Notes: generated by a model not told the origin, from the sequence alone. A stretch of DNA of 64,000 nt from Blastococcus sp. MG754426 (GCF_021699055.1 NZ_SSXC01000009.1:1-64000); one strand, 5' to 3'. Shown: positions 53,632 through 62,617, counted from the first letter of the stretch. Made by a program: numbers and translations.

Positions 53632-53675
53632 GCACCCCGGGCGCCTCTCCCCACGACGGGAGGGGCGCCCGGTGC
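53632..53675 (+). terminator. Hairpin between the DHA2 exporter and ctaG-like gene
   Basis: GCACCCCGGGCGCCTCTCCC pairs with GGGAGGGGCGCCCGGTGC except for a two-base bulge and one mismatch; 5 nt after the exporter stop and 14 nt before the convergent gene's stop, so it can serve both. Confidence 0.7.
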
Positions 53676-53688
53676 GTTCGGGGGCGGA

Positions 53689-54651
53689 TCAGGCCCGCTG
53701 GCGCTCCGCGAGAGCGCGCAGCCGGGCGTTGTACGCCGTGAGCTCGGTGTCGCCGTCGCGGTCGGCCGCGCGGTCGAGGGTCCGCGCCCGCCGCTCGTCC
53801 GACCGGGCCCAGGAGAAGAACACGACGGACAGCACCAGCACGGTGGGCAGCTCGCCGAAGGCCCACACGATGCCCCCGGCCACGGCCTGGTCGGCCAGCG
53901 GGTCGACGCCCCACCCGGCCGGGGGTTCGGCGAAGGAGTCGACGACGAGCGAACCGGCCATCATGATCGCGACGCCGAAGAATGCGTGGAACGGGACGGG
54001 CAGGAACAGCTCGAGCATGCGGCCCGGGTGGCTGAGCGTCCGCGGCCAGGGGTCCTGGGCGACGATCGGGCCGAAGAACAGCAAACCGGTGACCACGAAG
54101 TGCGCCAGCATGAACTGGTGCCCGGCCGGGTTGGACATGAGGGCGTCGAACAGCGGGGTGAAGTAGACGCCGTAGAGGCTCGCGAGGAACAGCGGGACCG
54201 TGAACAGCGGGTGGGCCACGGCGCGGGCGAACCGGCTGTGCAACGCCTCGAGCAGCAGCGCCCGGGGGGCGCCCGCCGGGCCGCGGCCGCGCGGCAGCGT
54301 GCGCAGCGCCAACGTCACGGGCGCGCCGAGCAGCAGGAGCAGCGGGGTGATCAGCGACAGCACCATGTGCTGGGTCATGTGGACGCTGAAGAGCACCATG
54401 CTGTAGCCGTTGAACCAGGTACCGGTCACGGCGAAGAGCGACGCGGTGCCACCCGCCCAGGCCAGCGTCCGCCACCACGGCCAGGAGACCCCGGTGCGCC
54501 GCAGGCGCACGACCGCGGCCAGGTAGACGACCAGCCCGACGATGCTGAGGACGGCCAGCACCGACCAGGCGTCCAGGTGCGGGAGGAGCATCCGCCCCCA
54601 GGTGGGCGGCTCGTCCGGGACCCACATCCCCGAGTGGTGCCCGTGCTCCAC
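53689..54651 (-). CDS. CtaG-like cytochrome c oxidase assembly protein
   Basis: The 320-residue membrane protein has about seven helices and the caa3_CtaG pattern: SVHMTQHMVLSLITPLLLLL, HPLFTVPLFLASLYGVYFTP, HQFMLAHFVVTGLLFFGPIV and PFHAFFGVAIMM, with several conserved His residues that could carry copper. It is thought to help copper insertion into heme-copper oxidases; ctaD lies 3 kb away. The GTG at 54651 is chosen for the strong GGAGGAG upstream rather than the ATG at 54696. Confidence 0.9.
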   Translation of the reverse strand: MEHGHHSGMWVPDEPPTWGRMLLPHLDAWSVLAVLSIVGLVVYLAAVVRLRRTGVSWPWWRTLAWAGGTASLFAVTGTWFNGYSMVLFSVHMTQHMVLSLITPLLLLLGAPVTLALRTLPRGRGPAGAPRALLLEALHSRFARAVAHPLFTVPLFLASLYGVYFTPLFDALMSNPAGHQFMLAHFVVTGLLFFGPIVAQDPWPRTLSHPGRMLELFLPVPFHAFFGVAIMMAGSLVVDSFAEPPAGWGVDPLADQAVAGGIVWAFGELPTVLVLSVVFFSWARSDERRARTLDRAADRDGDTELTAYNARLRALAERQRA

Positions 54652-54744
54652 CGCGATCTCCTCCTGCCGGCCGGTCGTGCGCCTCCACTGTCCCACTGCG
54701 CACCGCCGCCCCGGCCGGCGGCGGCCGCGACCCGCCCCACGCGC

Positions 54745-54787
54745 GACGCCGCCCCCCGCCGGAACTGCTCCGGCGGGGGGCGGCGTC
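54745..54787 (-). terminator. Perfect 18-bp hairpin downstream of the M23 peptidase gene
   Basis: GACGCCGCCCCCCGCCGG (54745-54762) and its exact reverse complement (54770-54787) flank the 7-nt loop AACTGCT. It lies 16 nt after the M23 stop on the minus strand. Confidence 0.85.
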
Positions 54788-54802
54788 GTCGTCGGTGCGG
54801 CG

Positions 54803-56152
54803 TCAGATCTGGACGCCGCGCTCCCGCAGCCACGGCAGGGGGTCGATCCGCTCGCCGTCGATGCCGCCGACGCGCACCTCGAAGTGCAGGTGCGGGCCGG
54901 TCGACTGGCCGCGGTTGCCCAGCAGCGCGATGGTGTCGCCGGCGCGCACCACCTGGCCCGGGGTCACGAGGATCTCGTCCATGTGGCCGTACACGGTGAC
55001 GTCGCCGTCGCCGTGCTGGATGTACACGACCAGCCCGTAGCCGCTGGCGGGGCCGGCCTCGAGGACGACGCCGTCGGCCGCCGCGTACTCCGGCGTGCGC
55101 ATCGGCGCGGCCAGGTCGATGCCCCCGTGGAGGGTGCCCCAGCGCTGGCCGAAGCCGCTGGTGAGCCGCCCGCCCTGGACCGGGAGCACCGCCTTGGGGC
55201 GCGCCGCCTCGGCGGCGGCACGGTCGGCCTCCTCCTGGGCGACCCGGTCGGCCTCGGCCTGGACGTCCGCGGCGGCCGTGCGGTCGGCGTCGCGGGCGTT
55301 GCGGCTGGCGACGACCTCGCGCAGGCGCTCGGTGTCGTCCGCGTCGACCTTCGGCGCCGCGGAGGAGGCGTCGATGCCGAGCTGCTCGGCGACGCTGATC
55401 GAGTGGCCGGCGGTCTCGGTCGCCACCTCCGTCGCGCCGCTCACCGATGCGCCGCTGATGCTCAGCGCGCCGATCAGGGCGGCGGCCAGGTAGAGCGAGG
55501 ACCGGCGGCGCCCGGCGGGGAGGCGGCGGTCCAGCCGGCCGCGGCGGCCCGCCGCCACGGCGGCGACGACCTCGGCCGGCTCGGCCTCGGGCGCGACGGC
55601 GGCGTCGCGGACGACGACGACCGGCTCGCCGGGGACCGGCGACGGCGCGGGCTGCTCGACGGCGTCCTTGACGACGACGACGGCCTGCGGGGCGGGGGCG
55701 GTGCCCTCGGCCAGCGCGGCGACGTCGGTGACCGGCGCGAGCGCGGCCAGGTCGACGGCGGACCGCTTGTAGGGCGTCGGCCGGCGCCGGGCGGGCGCCT
55801 CCGCGGCCGCCGCCGCGACCTTGGCGGCGATCACCTGCAGGACCGCGGCCCGCGCCGTCGTGAGCGGGGTCGGCGCCTCGACCCGGTGGCGACCACCGGT
55901 CCGGTCGCGGCGCGGCGAGGTCTCCGCGGCCGGCGCAGCCCCCGTGGCGCGGCCGCGCGTGCGGGTGGTGGGAACGGTGGTCCGACGGGTCCCCGTCCCG
56001 CGCGCCTTCCCCTGGCGCTGCGGCGGGACCGCGGACCCGGCCTTGTCCTCGCGCGTCCCGCCGGTGGCGGGAGCCGGAGCGGGCGTGGCGTCGACCGTGC
56101 CGGTCGGTGCCGCACCCCCCTCGGGGAGGCGGTCGTGGTGGAGCGGGCTCAT
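54803..56152 (-). CDS. M23 (LytM-type) peptidase with long N-terminal disordered and membrane region
   Basis: The 449-residue protein has an Arg/Pro/Ala-rich cytosolic region (1-200), one membrane span (SLYLAAALIGALSISGASVS, about residue 240), a charged coiled coil (RTAAADVQAEADRVAQEEAD) and an M23 domain: TSGFGQRWGTLHGGIDLAAP (first zinc His) and STGPHLHFEVRVGG (H-x-H). It is probably a membrane-anchored cell-wall endopeptidase or an EnvC-like activator acting in septum splitting. ATG at 56152. The 277-nt gap upstream, shared with the divergent alcohol dehydrogenase, holds direct TGAAC repeats. Confidence 0.9.
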   Translation of the reverse strand: MSPLHHDRLPEGGAAPTGTVDATPAPAPATGGTREDKAGSAVPPQRQGKARGTGTRRTTVPTTRTRGRATGAAPAAETSPRRDRTGGRHRVEAPTPLTTARAAVLQVIAAKVAAAAAEAPARRRPTPYKRSAVDLAALAPVTDVAALAEGTAPAPQAVVVVKDAVEQPAPSPVPGEPVVVVRDAAVAPEAEPAEVVAAVAAGRRGRLDRRLPAGRRRSSLYLAAALIGALSISGASVSGATEVATETAGHSISVAEQLGIDASSAAPKVDADDTERLREVVASRNARDADRTAAADVQAEADRVAQEEADRAAAEAARPKAVLPVQGGRLTSGFGQRWGTLHGGIDLAAPMRTPEYAAADGVVLEAGPASGYGLVVYIQHGDGDVTVYGHMDEILVTPGQVVRAGDTIALLGNRGQSTGPHLHFEVRVGGIDGERIDPLPWLRERGVQI

Positions 56153-56324
56153 GCACCTGACTTCCGTCGGCGGACATTGCACAGCGGCTCCCGGGGAGAG
56201 GAGCGGGGCCCATGTAAACACGCCGTGATGGATTCGTGATCTGGAGAGCGGGGTACGGACCTGCAGTTCTGTGAACCGGATCACCGATGCGCGCACCGAT
56301 CCATCGCCTGTGCGTGAGCAGAGT

Positions 56325-56340
56325 TGAACGCAGAGTGAAC
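56325..56340. promoter_or_regulatory. Direct repeat TGAAC-N6-TGAAC (possible two-component regulator site)
   Basis: TGAAC occurs at 56325-56329 and 56336-56340, an 11-nt period (GTTCA-N6-GTTCA on the other strand), within a 12-nt imperfect repeat GCAGAGTTGAAC/GCAGAG-TGAAC. OmpR-type regulators such as MtrA bind two half-sites 11 nt apart, and MtrA controls cell-wall hydrolases; a third TGAAC is at 56272. Suggestive only. Confidence 0.35.
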
Positions 56341-56429
56341 AACGCGCCGTGGATGGTTGAGAGTCGCGCGATCCGGCTCACGTAGGGGCAGAAGACCCTT
56401 TTCCGATGCCCGATCGAGGGAGAAGTCCT

Positions 56430-57611
56430 ATGCGCGCAGTGACCTGGCACGGCCGAGGAGACGTCCGGGTGGAGACCGTCCCGGACCCCACCATCCAGGA
56501 GCAGACCGACGTCATCGTCGAGATCACCTCCAGCGGCATCTGCGGGTCCGACCTCCACCTCATCGAGGTCATGGCGCCGTTCATGACGGTCGGCGACGTG
56601 ATGGGCCACGAGCCCATGGGGATCGTCCGCGAGGTCGGGCGGGACGTGACCGCCGTGAAGCCCGGCGACCGCGTCGTCGTGCCGTTCAACATCTCCTGCG
56701 GCACCTGCTGGATGTGCGCCGAGGGCCTGCAGTCCCAGTGCGAGACCACGCAGAACCGCGAGCAGGGGATGGGCGCCTCGCTGTTCGGCTACACCAAGCT
56801 CTACGGGCAGGTGCCGGGCGGGCAGGCCGAGTACCTGCGGGTGCCCTTCGGCAACACGCTGCCGATCAAGGTGCCCGACGCGCCGTCGGACGACCGGTTC
56901 GTCTACCTCTCCGACGTGCTCCCCACCGCCTGGCAGGCCGTGCAGTACGCCGGCATCCCGCAGGGCGGCAGCGTCCTGGTCCTCGGGCTGGGCCCCATCG
57001 GTGACATGGCCACCCGCATCGCCAAGCACCTGGGCGCCGGCCAGGTCATCGCCTCCGACGTCGTCCCCGAGCGGCTCGCCCGCGCCCGGCGCAACGGCAT
57101 CACCGTCATCGACTCGACCGACCAGGCCGAGGTCGTCGCCCGGGTGCGCGACCTCACCGACGGCCGCGGCCCCGACGCGGTGATCGATGCGGTCGGCATG
57201 GAGGCGCACGGCTCCCCGCTGGCCACCATGGCGCAGAAGGCCAGCGCGGTCGTGCCGGACGCCATCATGGAGAAGGTCATGCAGGTCGCCGGGATCGATC
57301 GGCTGGCCGCGCTCAACACCGCCATCGAGGCGGTCCGCCGAGGCGGCACCATCTCGCTGTCGGGCGTCTACGGCGGCGCCACCGACCCGCTCCCCCTCAT
57401 GCGCATGTTCGACAAGCAGATCCAGCTGCGCATGGGCCAGGCCAACGTGTGGCGCTGGGTGCCCGACATCCTCCCCCTGCTGGTCGACGGCGACCCGCTC
57501 GGCGTCGACGAGTTCGCCACCCACCGGGTGCCGCTGGAGCAGGCGCCCGAGGCCTACGCGAACTTCCGCGAGAAGAAGGACGGCGCGGTGAAGGTGCTGC
57601 TGCAGCCCTGA
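56430..57611 (+). CDS. Zinc-dependent alcohol dehydrogenase (MDR family)
   Basis: The 393-residue enzyme has the catalytic zinc ligands in SSGICGSDLHLIE and VMGHEPMGIV, the structural-zinc lobe ISCGTCWMCAEGLQSQC, and the cofactor motif VLVLGLGPIGDMATRIAKHL. The long C-terminal lobe and the SGVYGG segment resemble formaldehyde/glutathione-independent dehydrogenase-like members. Substrate unknown. ATG at 56430 has GAGGGAG about 8 nt upstream; an earlier ATG (56406) lacks one. Confidence 0.94.
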   Translation: MRAVTWHGRGDVRVETVPDPTIQEQTDVIVEITSSGICGSDLHLIEVMAPFMTVGDVMGHEPMGIVREVGRDVTAVKPGDRVVVPFNISCGTCWMCAEGLQSQCETTQNREQGMGASLFGYTKLYGQVPGGQAEYLRVPFGNTLPIKVPDAPSDDRFVYLSDVLPTAWQAVQYAGIPQGGSVLVLGLGPIGDMATRIAKHLGAGQVIASDVVPERLARARRNGITVIDSTDQAEVVARVRDLTDGRGPDAVIDAVGMEAHGSPLATMAQKASAVVPDAIMEKVMQVAGIDRLAALNTAIEAVRRGGTISLSGVYGGATDPLPLMRMFDKQIQLRMGQANVWRWVPDILPLLVDGDPLGVDEFATHRVPLEQAPEAYANFREKKDGAVKVLLQP

Positions 57612-57635
57612 TCCCAGCGGTCCGCGGACGTCGCA

Positions 57636-57662
57636 GGGCGTCACCGCAGTGCGGTGACGCCC
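57636..57662 (+). terminator. Hairpin between alcohol dehydrogenase and DUF2892 genes
   Basis: GGGCGTCACCGC pairs perfectly with GCGGTGACGCCC around AGT; it lies 24 nt after the alcohol dehydrogenase stop and 13 nt before the convergent gene's end. Confidence 0.75.
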
Positions 57663-57675
57663 CTGCGCCGCCCGG

Positions 57676-57900
57676 TCAGACCCGCGTGGTCTCCCGGTGG
57701 AGGCCCCCGACCGAGCTCACCCGCAGGGCGGTGTAGACCGGGCAGTACCCGGCCGCCGCGGTGACCAGCATGATCACCGACACCACCCAGAGCACGATGC
57801 CGAAGGCCGAGCCGGCTCCGGTGAGCAGCGCCGTGACGGCAGCCCCGATGCCGACGACGGCGCGGATCCCCCGGTCGGTGGTGCCCATGTTCCGCTTCAT
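57676..57900 (-). CDS. DUF2892 (YgaP-like) membrane protein
   Basis: A 74-residue protein with MKRNMGTTDRGIRAVVGIGA, two membrane spans and the family Cys-Pro element AAGYCPVYTALRVS. DUF2892 domains occur alone or fused to rhodanese; the role is unclear, perhaps sulfur-related. ATG at 57900 has GGAGGAGG upstream; the frame to 57933 is not needed. Confidence 0.9.
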   Translation of the reverse strand: MKRNMGTTDRGIRAVVGIGAAVTALLTGAGSAFGIVLWVVSVIMLVTAAAGYCPVYTALRVSSVGGLHRETTRV

Positions 57901-58072
57901 GCGTCCTCCTCCACGAGCCCCCGAGGCCTCCACCTTGGCGGGTCCGAGCGGTGCGGGTCAGTGCCCGAGGACCGGAGCCGGCGGGACCTTCGAACGCCAG
58001 GGCCGGGGCCGTCGGTCAGCGCCGGCCGCCCGCAGGAGTCGCACCGACCTCTGCCGGGGTAGGGGGCGGGAC

Positions 58073-58963
58073 ATGACCACCACCGCGGAGAAGTCCGGCA
58101 GCTACCGCCTCGGCGACCGGGAGGTGCACCGCATCGGCTACGGCGCCATGCAGCTGACCGGTCCCCACGTGATGGGGCCGCCGGCCGACCGGGAGGCCGC
58201 GATCGCCGTCCTGCGGCGCGCCGTCGAACTGGGCGTCGACCACATCGACACCAGCGACTACTACGGCCCCACCGTCGTCAACGAGCTCATCCGCGAGGCC
58301 CTGCACCCCTACCCCGACGACCTGGTGATCGTCACCAAGGTGGGTGCCCGCCGCGACGCCGACGGGGGGTGGCCCGAGGCCCTCGCCCCCGACGACCTCC
58401 GCCGGGCGGTGGAGGAGAACATCGACCACCTCGGGGTGGAGGCGCTGGACGTGGTGAACCTGCGCATGCCCGGCTTCGCCGAGCCGGTGGAGCGCTCGCT
58501 CGCCGAGCCCTTCGAGGCGCTCGCGGCCATGCAGCAGGAGGGGCTGGTCCGCCACCTCGGCGTGAGCAACGTGACGCCGCAGATGTTCGCCGAGGCCCAG
58601 TCGATCGCGCCCGTGGTGTGCGTGCAGAACCACTACAACCTGGTGCACCGGCACGACGACCCGATGATCGACGCCCTCGCCCGCGAGGGCATCGCCTACA
58701 CGCCGTTCTTCCCGCTGGGCGGCTTCACCCCGCTCCAGTCGGCCGCTCTCGAGACCGTGGCCCGGCGGCTCGGGACGACGCCGAAGCAGGTGGCGCTCAC
58801 CTGGCTGCTGGCCCGCTCCCCCAACCTGCTGCTGATCCCCGGTACCTCGTCGGTCGCGCACCTCGAGGAGAACCTCCAGGCCGCGGCGCGGGTGCTCGGC
58901 CCGGAGGAGCTGGCCGAGCTCGACCGCATCGGCGGCACCGGCGAGCCCGACCCCGCCGGCTGA
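58073..58963 (+). CDS. Aldo/keto reductase-family protein lacking the catalytic His
   Basis: The 296-residue TIM-barrel protein has HIDTSDYYGP (Asp, Tyr) and VIVTKVG (Lys), and IPGTSSVAHLEENLQA for the cofactor. Where the paralogue at 28.9 kb has the catalytic His (LIQLHRID), this one reads VVNLRMPG, so the His is replaced by Arg. It may have altered specificity or be inactive. The ATG at 58073 follows GGGGGCGGG. Confidence 0.92.
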   Translation: MTTTAEKSGSYRLGDREVHRIGYGAMQLTGPHVMGPPADREAAIAVLRRAVELGVDHIDTSDYYGPTVVNELIREALHPYPDDLVIVTKVGARRDADGGWPEALAPDDLRRAVEENIDHLGVEALDVVNLRMPGFAEPVERSLAEPFEALAAMQQEGLVRHLGVSNVTPQMFAEAQSIAPVVCVQNHYNLVHRHDDPMIDALAREGIAYTPFFPLGGFTPLQSAALETVARRLGTTPKQVALTWLLARSPNLLLIPGTSSVAHLEENLQAAARVLGPEELAELDRIGGTGEPDPAG

Positions 58964-58987
58964 CCCCGGGCAACCGGCGCCGGCCGC

Positions 58988-60325
58988 TCAGGGCCGCGGG
59001 ACCGGCCCCAGCACCCGGTCGAGGTGCTCGTTGCCCAGCACCCCACCGGGGTCCAGCCGGTCCCGCAGCGCGACGAACGCGTCGAACCCGGGGTAGCGCC
59101 CACGGAGGGCCGCGGCGTCCAGGCCGTGCAGCTTGCCCCAGTGCGGCCGGCCGCCCACCTCCCCGGCGATCCGTTCCAGCGCGGCGAACCAGCCCCCCGG
59201 CTCGGCGCCGGCGGGGACGTGCGCGGCGACGTAGGCGGTGTCCCGGCCCGACGCCGTCGACAGGGGGACGTCGTCGGCCGCGGCCAGCCGCACCTCCACG
59301 GGGAACGCCGACCGCCAGTCGGCGGCCTCGTGCACCCGGCGCAGCTCGGCGAGGACCGCCGGGGCGTCGGCGCGGGGGACGGCGTACTCCATCTCCAGGA
59401 AGCGCACCCGCCGCCGGCTGACGAAGACGCGGTGGGAGTGGTCGGTGAACGAGCGCGGGCCCAGCGCCTTCGCCGAGACCCGCGCCAGCCCGGGCACCAG
59501 CGCCGGCACCCGGCGGCCGGTGGCCACCACCCCGGCGAAGGCGGCGTTGGCCAGCACCTCGTCGTCCCACACCGCGCGCCAGCGCGGCAGCGGGGCCAGC
59601 CCGTCGGCCAGCGGGACGCGCGTGTTGCGCTTGACCAGCGTCGCGTCGGTGTGCGGGAACCAGTAGAACTCGACGTGGTCGGTGGAGGTCATCAGCTCCT
59701 CGAAGCCCTCCAGCGCCGCGGTGAGGGCGCCCGGCCCCTCGGTGGCGCGGAGCGCGAAAGCCGGCTCGGCCTGCAGCGTCACCGCCGTCACCACCCCCAG
59801 CGCCCCCAGGCCCACCCGCGCGGCGGCGAACACCTCCGGGTGCCGCTCCGCGTCGCAGGTCAGCACCTCCCCGGAGGGCAGCACCAGCTCGACGCCGCGC
59901 ACCTGGGTGGCCAGCCCGCCGAACCGCGCCCCGGTGCCGTGCGTGCCGGTGGCCAGCGCCCCGGCGACGGTCTGCCGGTCGATGTCGCCCAGGTTGGTCA
60001 GCGCCCAACCCCGGCGCAGCAGCTCGGCGCCCAGCCGGTGCAGCGTCGTGCCCGCACCCACGGTGACCAGCCCGTCGTCGGTGAGGGACCGGACCCCGGA
60101 CAGGCGGTCGCAGACCAGCTGGACGTCGTCGGGCCGCCCGATGCCCGAGAAGGAGTGCCCGCTGCCGATCGGCCGCACCCGGCGCCCCCCCGCGGCCGCC
60201 GCGGTGAGCACGTGGGCGACCTCGTCGACCGACCGGGGGTGCACCGCCGTCGCCTCGGCCCGCTGGTTGCCCGCCCAGTTGCGCCACCGCGTGCGGACCC
60301 CGGTCCGGTCCAGCAGCTCGGTCAC
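58988..60325 (-). CDS. FAD-linked sugar-1,4-lactone oxidase/dehydrogenase
   Basis: The 445-residue VAO-type flavoprotein has RPIGSGHSFSGIGRPDDV (FAD, with the His that binds flavin covalently in some members), GALATGTHGTGARFGGLATQ and the C-terminal RPHWGKLHGLDAAAL typical of D-arabinono-1,4-lactone and L-gulono-1,4-lactone oxidases (compare M. tuberculosis Rv1771). It would oxidise an aldonolactone. GTG at 60325 follows GGAGGGAG. Divergent from the PLP fold-III gene. Confidence 0.92.
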   Translation of the reverse strand: MTELLDRTGVRTRWRNWAGNQRAEATAVHPRSVDEVAHVLTAAAAGGRRVRPIGSGHSFSGIGRPDDVQLVCDRLSGVRSLTDDGLVTVGAGTTLHRLGAELLRRGWALTNLGDIDRQTVAGALATGTHGTGARFGGLATQVRGVELVLPSGEVLTCDAERHPEVFAAARVGLGALGVVTAVTLQAEPAFALRATEGPGALTAALEGFEELMTSTDHVEFYWFPHTDATLVKRNTRVPLADGLAPLPRWRAVWDDEVLANAAFAGVVATGRRVPALVPGLARVSAKALGPRSFTDHSHRVFVSRRRVRFLEMEYAVPRADAPAVLAELRRVHEAADWRSAFPVEVRLAAADDVPLSTASGRDTAYVAAHVPAGAEPGGWFAALERIAGEVGGRPHWGKLHGLDAAALRGRYPGFDAFVALRDRLDPGGVLGNEHLDRVLGPVPRP

Positions 60326-60429
60326 CGGTCTCCCTCCGTCGAACGGGGACTCTGGCGGCTGCCTCCCCGGTGGTCAACCGCCCGCGAGCTCTTGCCCGCC
60401 CGGCTCGGCACCGGGCACGCTGCGCCGTG

Positions 60430-61647
60430 ATGAGGCCGGATCCCGCCGCCGGGCGGCACGCGGCGCTCGAGGCCGCCACCGCGGCGCTCGACGCGCCGTT
60501 CGCCGTCGTGGACCTCGCCGCGCTCGATGCCAACGCGGCCGACCTGGTCGCCCGGGCCGCCGGCCGGCCCGTCCGGGTGGCGAGCAAGTCGGTCCGGTGC
60601 CGGGGCGTCCTGCGCCGGGTGCTCGCCCGCCCCGGCTTCTCCGGGGTGCTGGCCTACTCCCTGCGCGAGGCGCTCTGGCTGGCGGGCGGGGACGACGCCG
60701 TGAGCACCGACGTCGTCGTCGGCTACCCCTCGGTCGACGCCGGTGCGCTGCGCGCGCTCGCCGCCGACGAGCAGGCAGCGGACCGGGTGACGTTGGTCGT
60801 CGACTCGGTCGACCACCTCGACCTCCTCGACGCCGTCGTCCCGCCCGGCACCCGGCCGCCGCTGCGGGTGTGCCTCGACGTCGACGCCTCCCTGCGCGCC
60901 GCCGGCGGGCGGGTGCACGTCGGGGTCCGGCGGTCGCCGGTGCACTCCCCCGGCGAGGCCGTCGCCCTGGCCCGCGCGGTGGTCGACCGCCCCGGCGTGG
61001 AACTGGTGGGCCTGATGGCGTACGAGGCGCAGATCGCCGGGCTGCAGGACGCACCGGCCCGCCGTCCCCTCCGGGGCCTGGCGGTGCGCGGGCTGCAGGC
61101 CGTCTCCGCCCGGGAGCTCGCGCACCGGCGCGCCGAGGTGGTGGCCGCCGTCTCCGCGGTGGCGCCGCTGCGGTTCGTCAACGGCGGCGGCACCGGCAGC
61201 CTGGAGCGGACCGCGGCCGAGCCCGCGGTGACCGAGGTGGCAGCCGGCTCGGGCCTCTACTCCCCCGCCCTCTTCGACGGCTACCGGGCCTTCACCGGGC
61301 GCGCCGCCGCCTTCTTCGCCGTCCCGGTCACCCGCGTGCCGGCGCCCGGCGTCGTCACCGTGGCCGGTGGTGGCTGGATCGCCTCGGGGCCGCCGGGGGC
61401 CGACCGGCTGCCGTTGCCGACCTTCCCGGCGGGGCTCCGCTGGCTGGCGGGCGAGGGCGTCGGCGAGGTGCAGACGCCGCTGCGCGGACCGGGCACCGCG
61501 GGCCTGCGCACCGGCGACCGGGTGTGGTTCCGGCACGCCAAGGCCGGGGAGCTCTGCGAGCACGTCGACGTGCTGCACGCGGTGGAGGGCGGCGCCGTGG
61601 TCGACGCGCTGCCCACCTACCGCGGCGAGGGCCGTTCCTTCGGCTGA
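60430..61647 (+). CDS. PLP fold-III amino acid deaminase/aldolase (D-threonine aldolase/DSD1-like)
   Basis: The 405-residue protein has an alanine-racemase-type N-terminal barrel with the PLP Lys in VRVASKSVRC (about residue 57), GLMAYEAQIAGLQD, FVNGGGTGSLE and a C-terminal beta domain whose RHAKAGELCEHVD segment could bind the metal of D-threonine aldolase/D-serine dehydratase. It probably cleaves or deaminates a D-amino acid. Start: ATG 60430, with a GTG codon immediately before it (60427). Divergent from the lactone oxidase; the pairing recurs in actinobacteria. Confidence 0.85.
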   Translation: MRPDPAAGRHAALEAATAALDAPFAVVDLAALDANAADLVARAAGRPVRVASKSVRCRGVLRRVLARPGFSGVLAYSLREALWLAGGDDAVSTDVVVGYPSVDAGALRALAADEQAADRVTLVVDSVDHLDLLDAVVPPGTRPPLRVCLDVDASLRAAGGRVHVGVRRSPVHSPGEAVALARAVVDRPGVELVGLMAYEAQIAGLQDAPARRPLRGLAVRGLQAVSARELAHRRAEVVAAVSAVAPLRFVNGGGTGSLERTAAEPAVTEVAAGSGLYSPALFDGYRAFTGRAAAFFAVPVTRVPAPGVVTVAGGGWIASGPPGADRLPLPTFPAGLRWLAGEGVGEVQTPLRGPGTAGLRTGDRVWFRHAKAGELCEHVDVLHAVEGGAVVDALPTYRGEGRSFG

Positions 61648-61775
61648 CGGACGGCTCGGCAGGGGCCCCTGGGACGGCTGGGGCCCGCCGCGGGTGTCGG
61701 AACTCCGCATGCGCGTGCGCCCGCCTGCCGGACCCATACGGTCCCGCCCGGTAATGCATCGTCGAAGGAGTCGTC

Positions 61776-62612
61776 TTGTCCTACCCCCCGCAGGCGCCGC
61801 CGCAGTACTACGGCCCGCCGCCCGCCTTCCAGCCGCCGGCCAAGAAGGGTGCCGGGCTCGCCATCGCCTCGATGGTGCTCGGCATCATCGCCCTGCTGCT
61901 CAGCTGGATCCCGATCGTCAACAACGTGGCCGCGGTCATCGCGGTCGTCGGCCTGGGCCTGGGCATCCCGGCCCTGCTCCGCGCCCGCCGGGGCACGCAC
62001 GGCGGCACCGGCATGGCCGTCACCGGCCTGGTCACCTCGGTGCTCGCGATCGTCGTCGTCTTCGCGACCCAGGCGTTCTACGCGGACGTCATCGACGAGG
62101 TGCAGGAGGAGCTCGACCGCGCCGGGGACGAGGTCTCCGCGCCGCCGGCCGGTGACGCCGCCCCCGCCGGGGCCGAGGAGGCACCCGTCGCGGACACCGT
62201 GCCGCTCGGCGTGCCGGCGCAGGTCGGCGACTACCAGGTCATCGTCGACGCCGTCGAGCTCGACGGGAACGCCATCGCCGCCGCCGGCAACCAGTTCAAC
62301 GAGCCCGCGACGAACGGCCAGTACGTCGTCGTCCAGCTGACGGCCACCTACACCGGTGCCGAGGAAGGCTTCCCGGGGATGGACCTCACCGCGGTCGTCC
62401 ACGGCAACGACAACCGCCAGTACAGCGACGCCGAGTGCATGGCCCTGCTGCCCGACGACGCGATGAACGCCCCCACCCTCAACCCGGGCGGCACGGACAC
62501 CTTCCAGTTCTGCATGGACGTCCCGCCGGCCGCTCTCGCGGGTGCCGAGCTGTCGGTGGAGCCCACCATCAGCTTCGGCTCCGACGAGCGCGTCTTCTAC
62601 GCGCTGGGCTGA
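61776..62612 (+). CDS. DUF4190/DUF4352-type membrane protein with TTG start
   Basis: The 278-residue protein has a Pro/Tyr-rich N-terminus (SYPPQAPPQYYGPPPAFQPP), a DUF4190-like double membrane hairpin (GLAIASMVLGIIALLLSWIP and MAVTGLVTSVLAIVVVFA) and a C-terminal extracellular DUF4352-like immunoglobulin-fold domain (VQLTATYTGAEEGFPGMDLT). The TTG at 61776 is the start: AAGGAG lies 6 nt upstream and there is no in-frame ATG or GTG before the membrane part. Function unknown. Confidence 0.88.
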   Translation: MSYPPQAPPQYYGPPPAFQPPAKKGAGLAIASMVLGIIALLLSWIPIVNNVAAVIAVVGLGLGIPALLRARRGTHGGTGMAVTGLVTSVLAIVVVFATQAFYADVIDEVQEELDRAGDEVSAPPAGDAAPAGAEEAPVADTVPLGVPAQVGDYQVIVDAVELDGNAIAAAGNQFNEPATNGQYVVVQLTATYTGAEEGFPGMDLTAVVHGNDNRQYSDAECMALLPDDAMNAPTLNPGGTDTFQFCMDVPPAALAGAELSVEPTISFGSDERVFYALG

Positions 62613-62617
62613 CCGGT

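Noticed and set aside
56153-56429. A c-di-AMP (ydaO-type) riboswitch before the M23 peptidase gene
   Set aside because: Wall-hydrolase genes in actinobacteria often have one, and the gap is long enough, but I could not find its conserved core elements on the minus strand.
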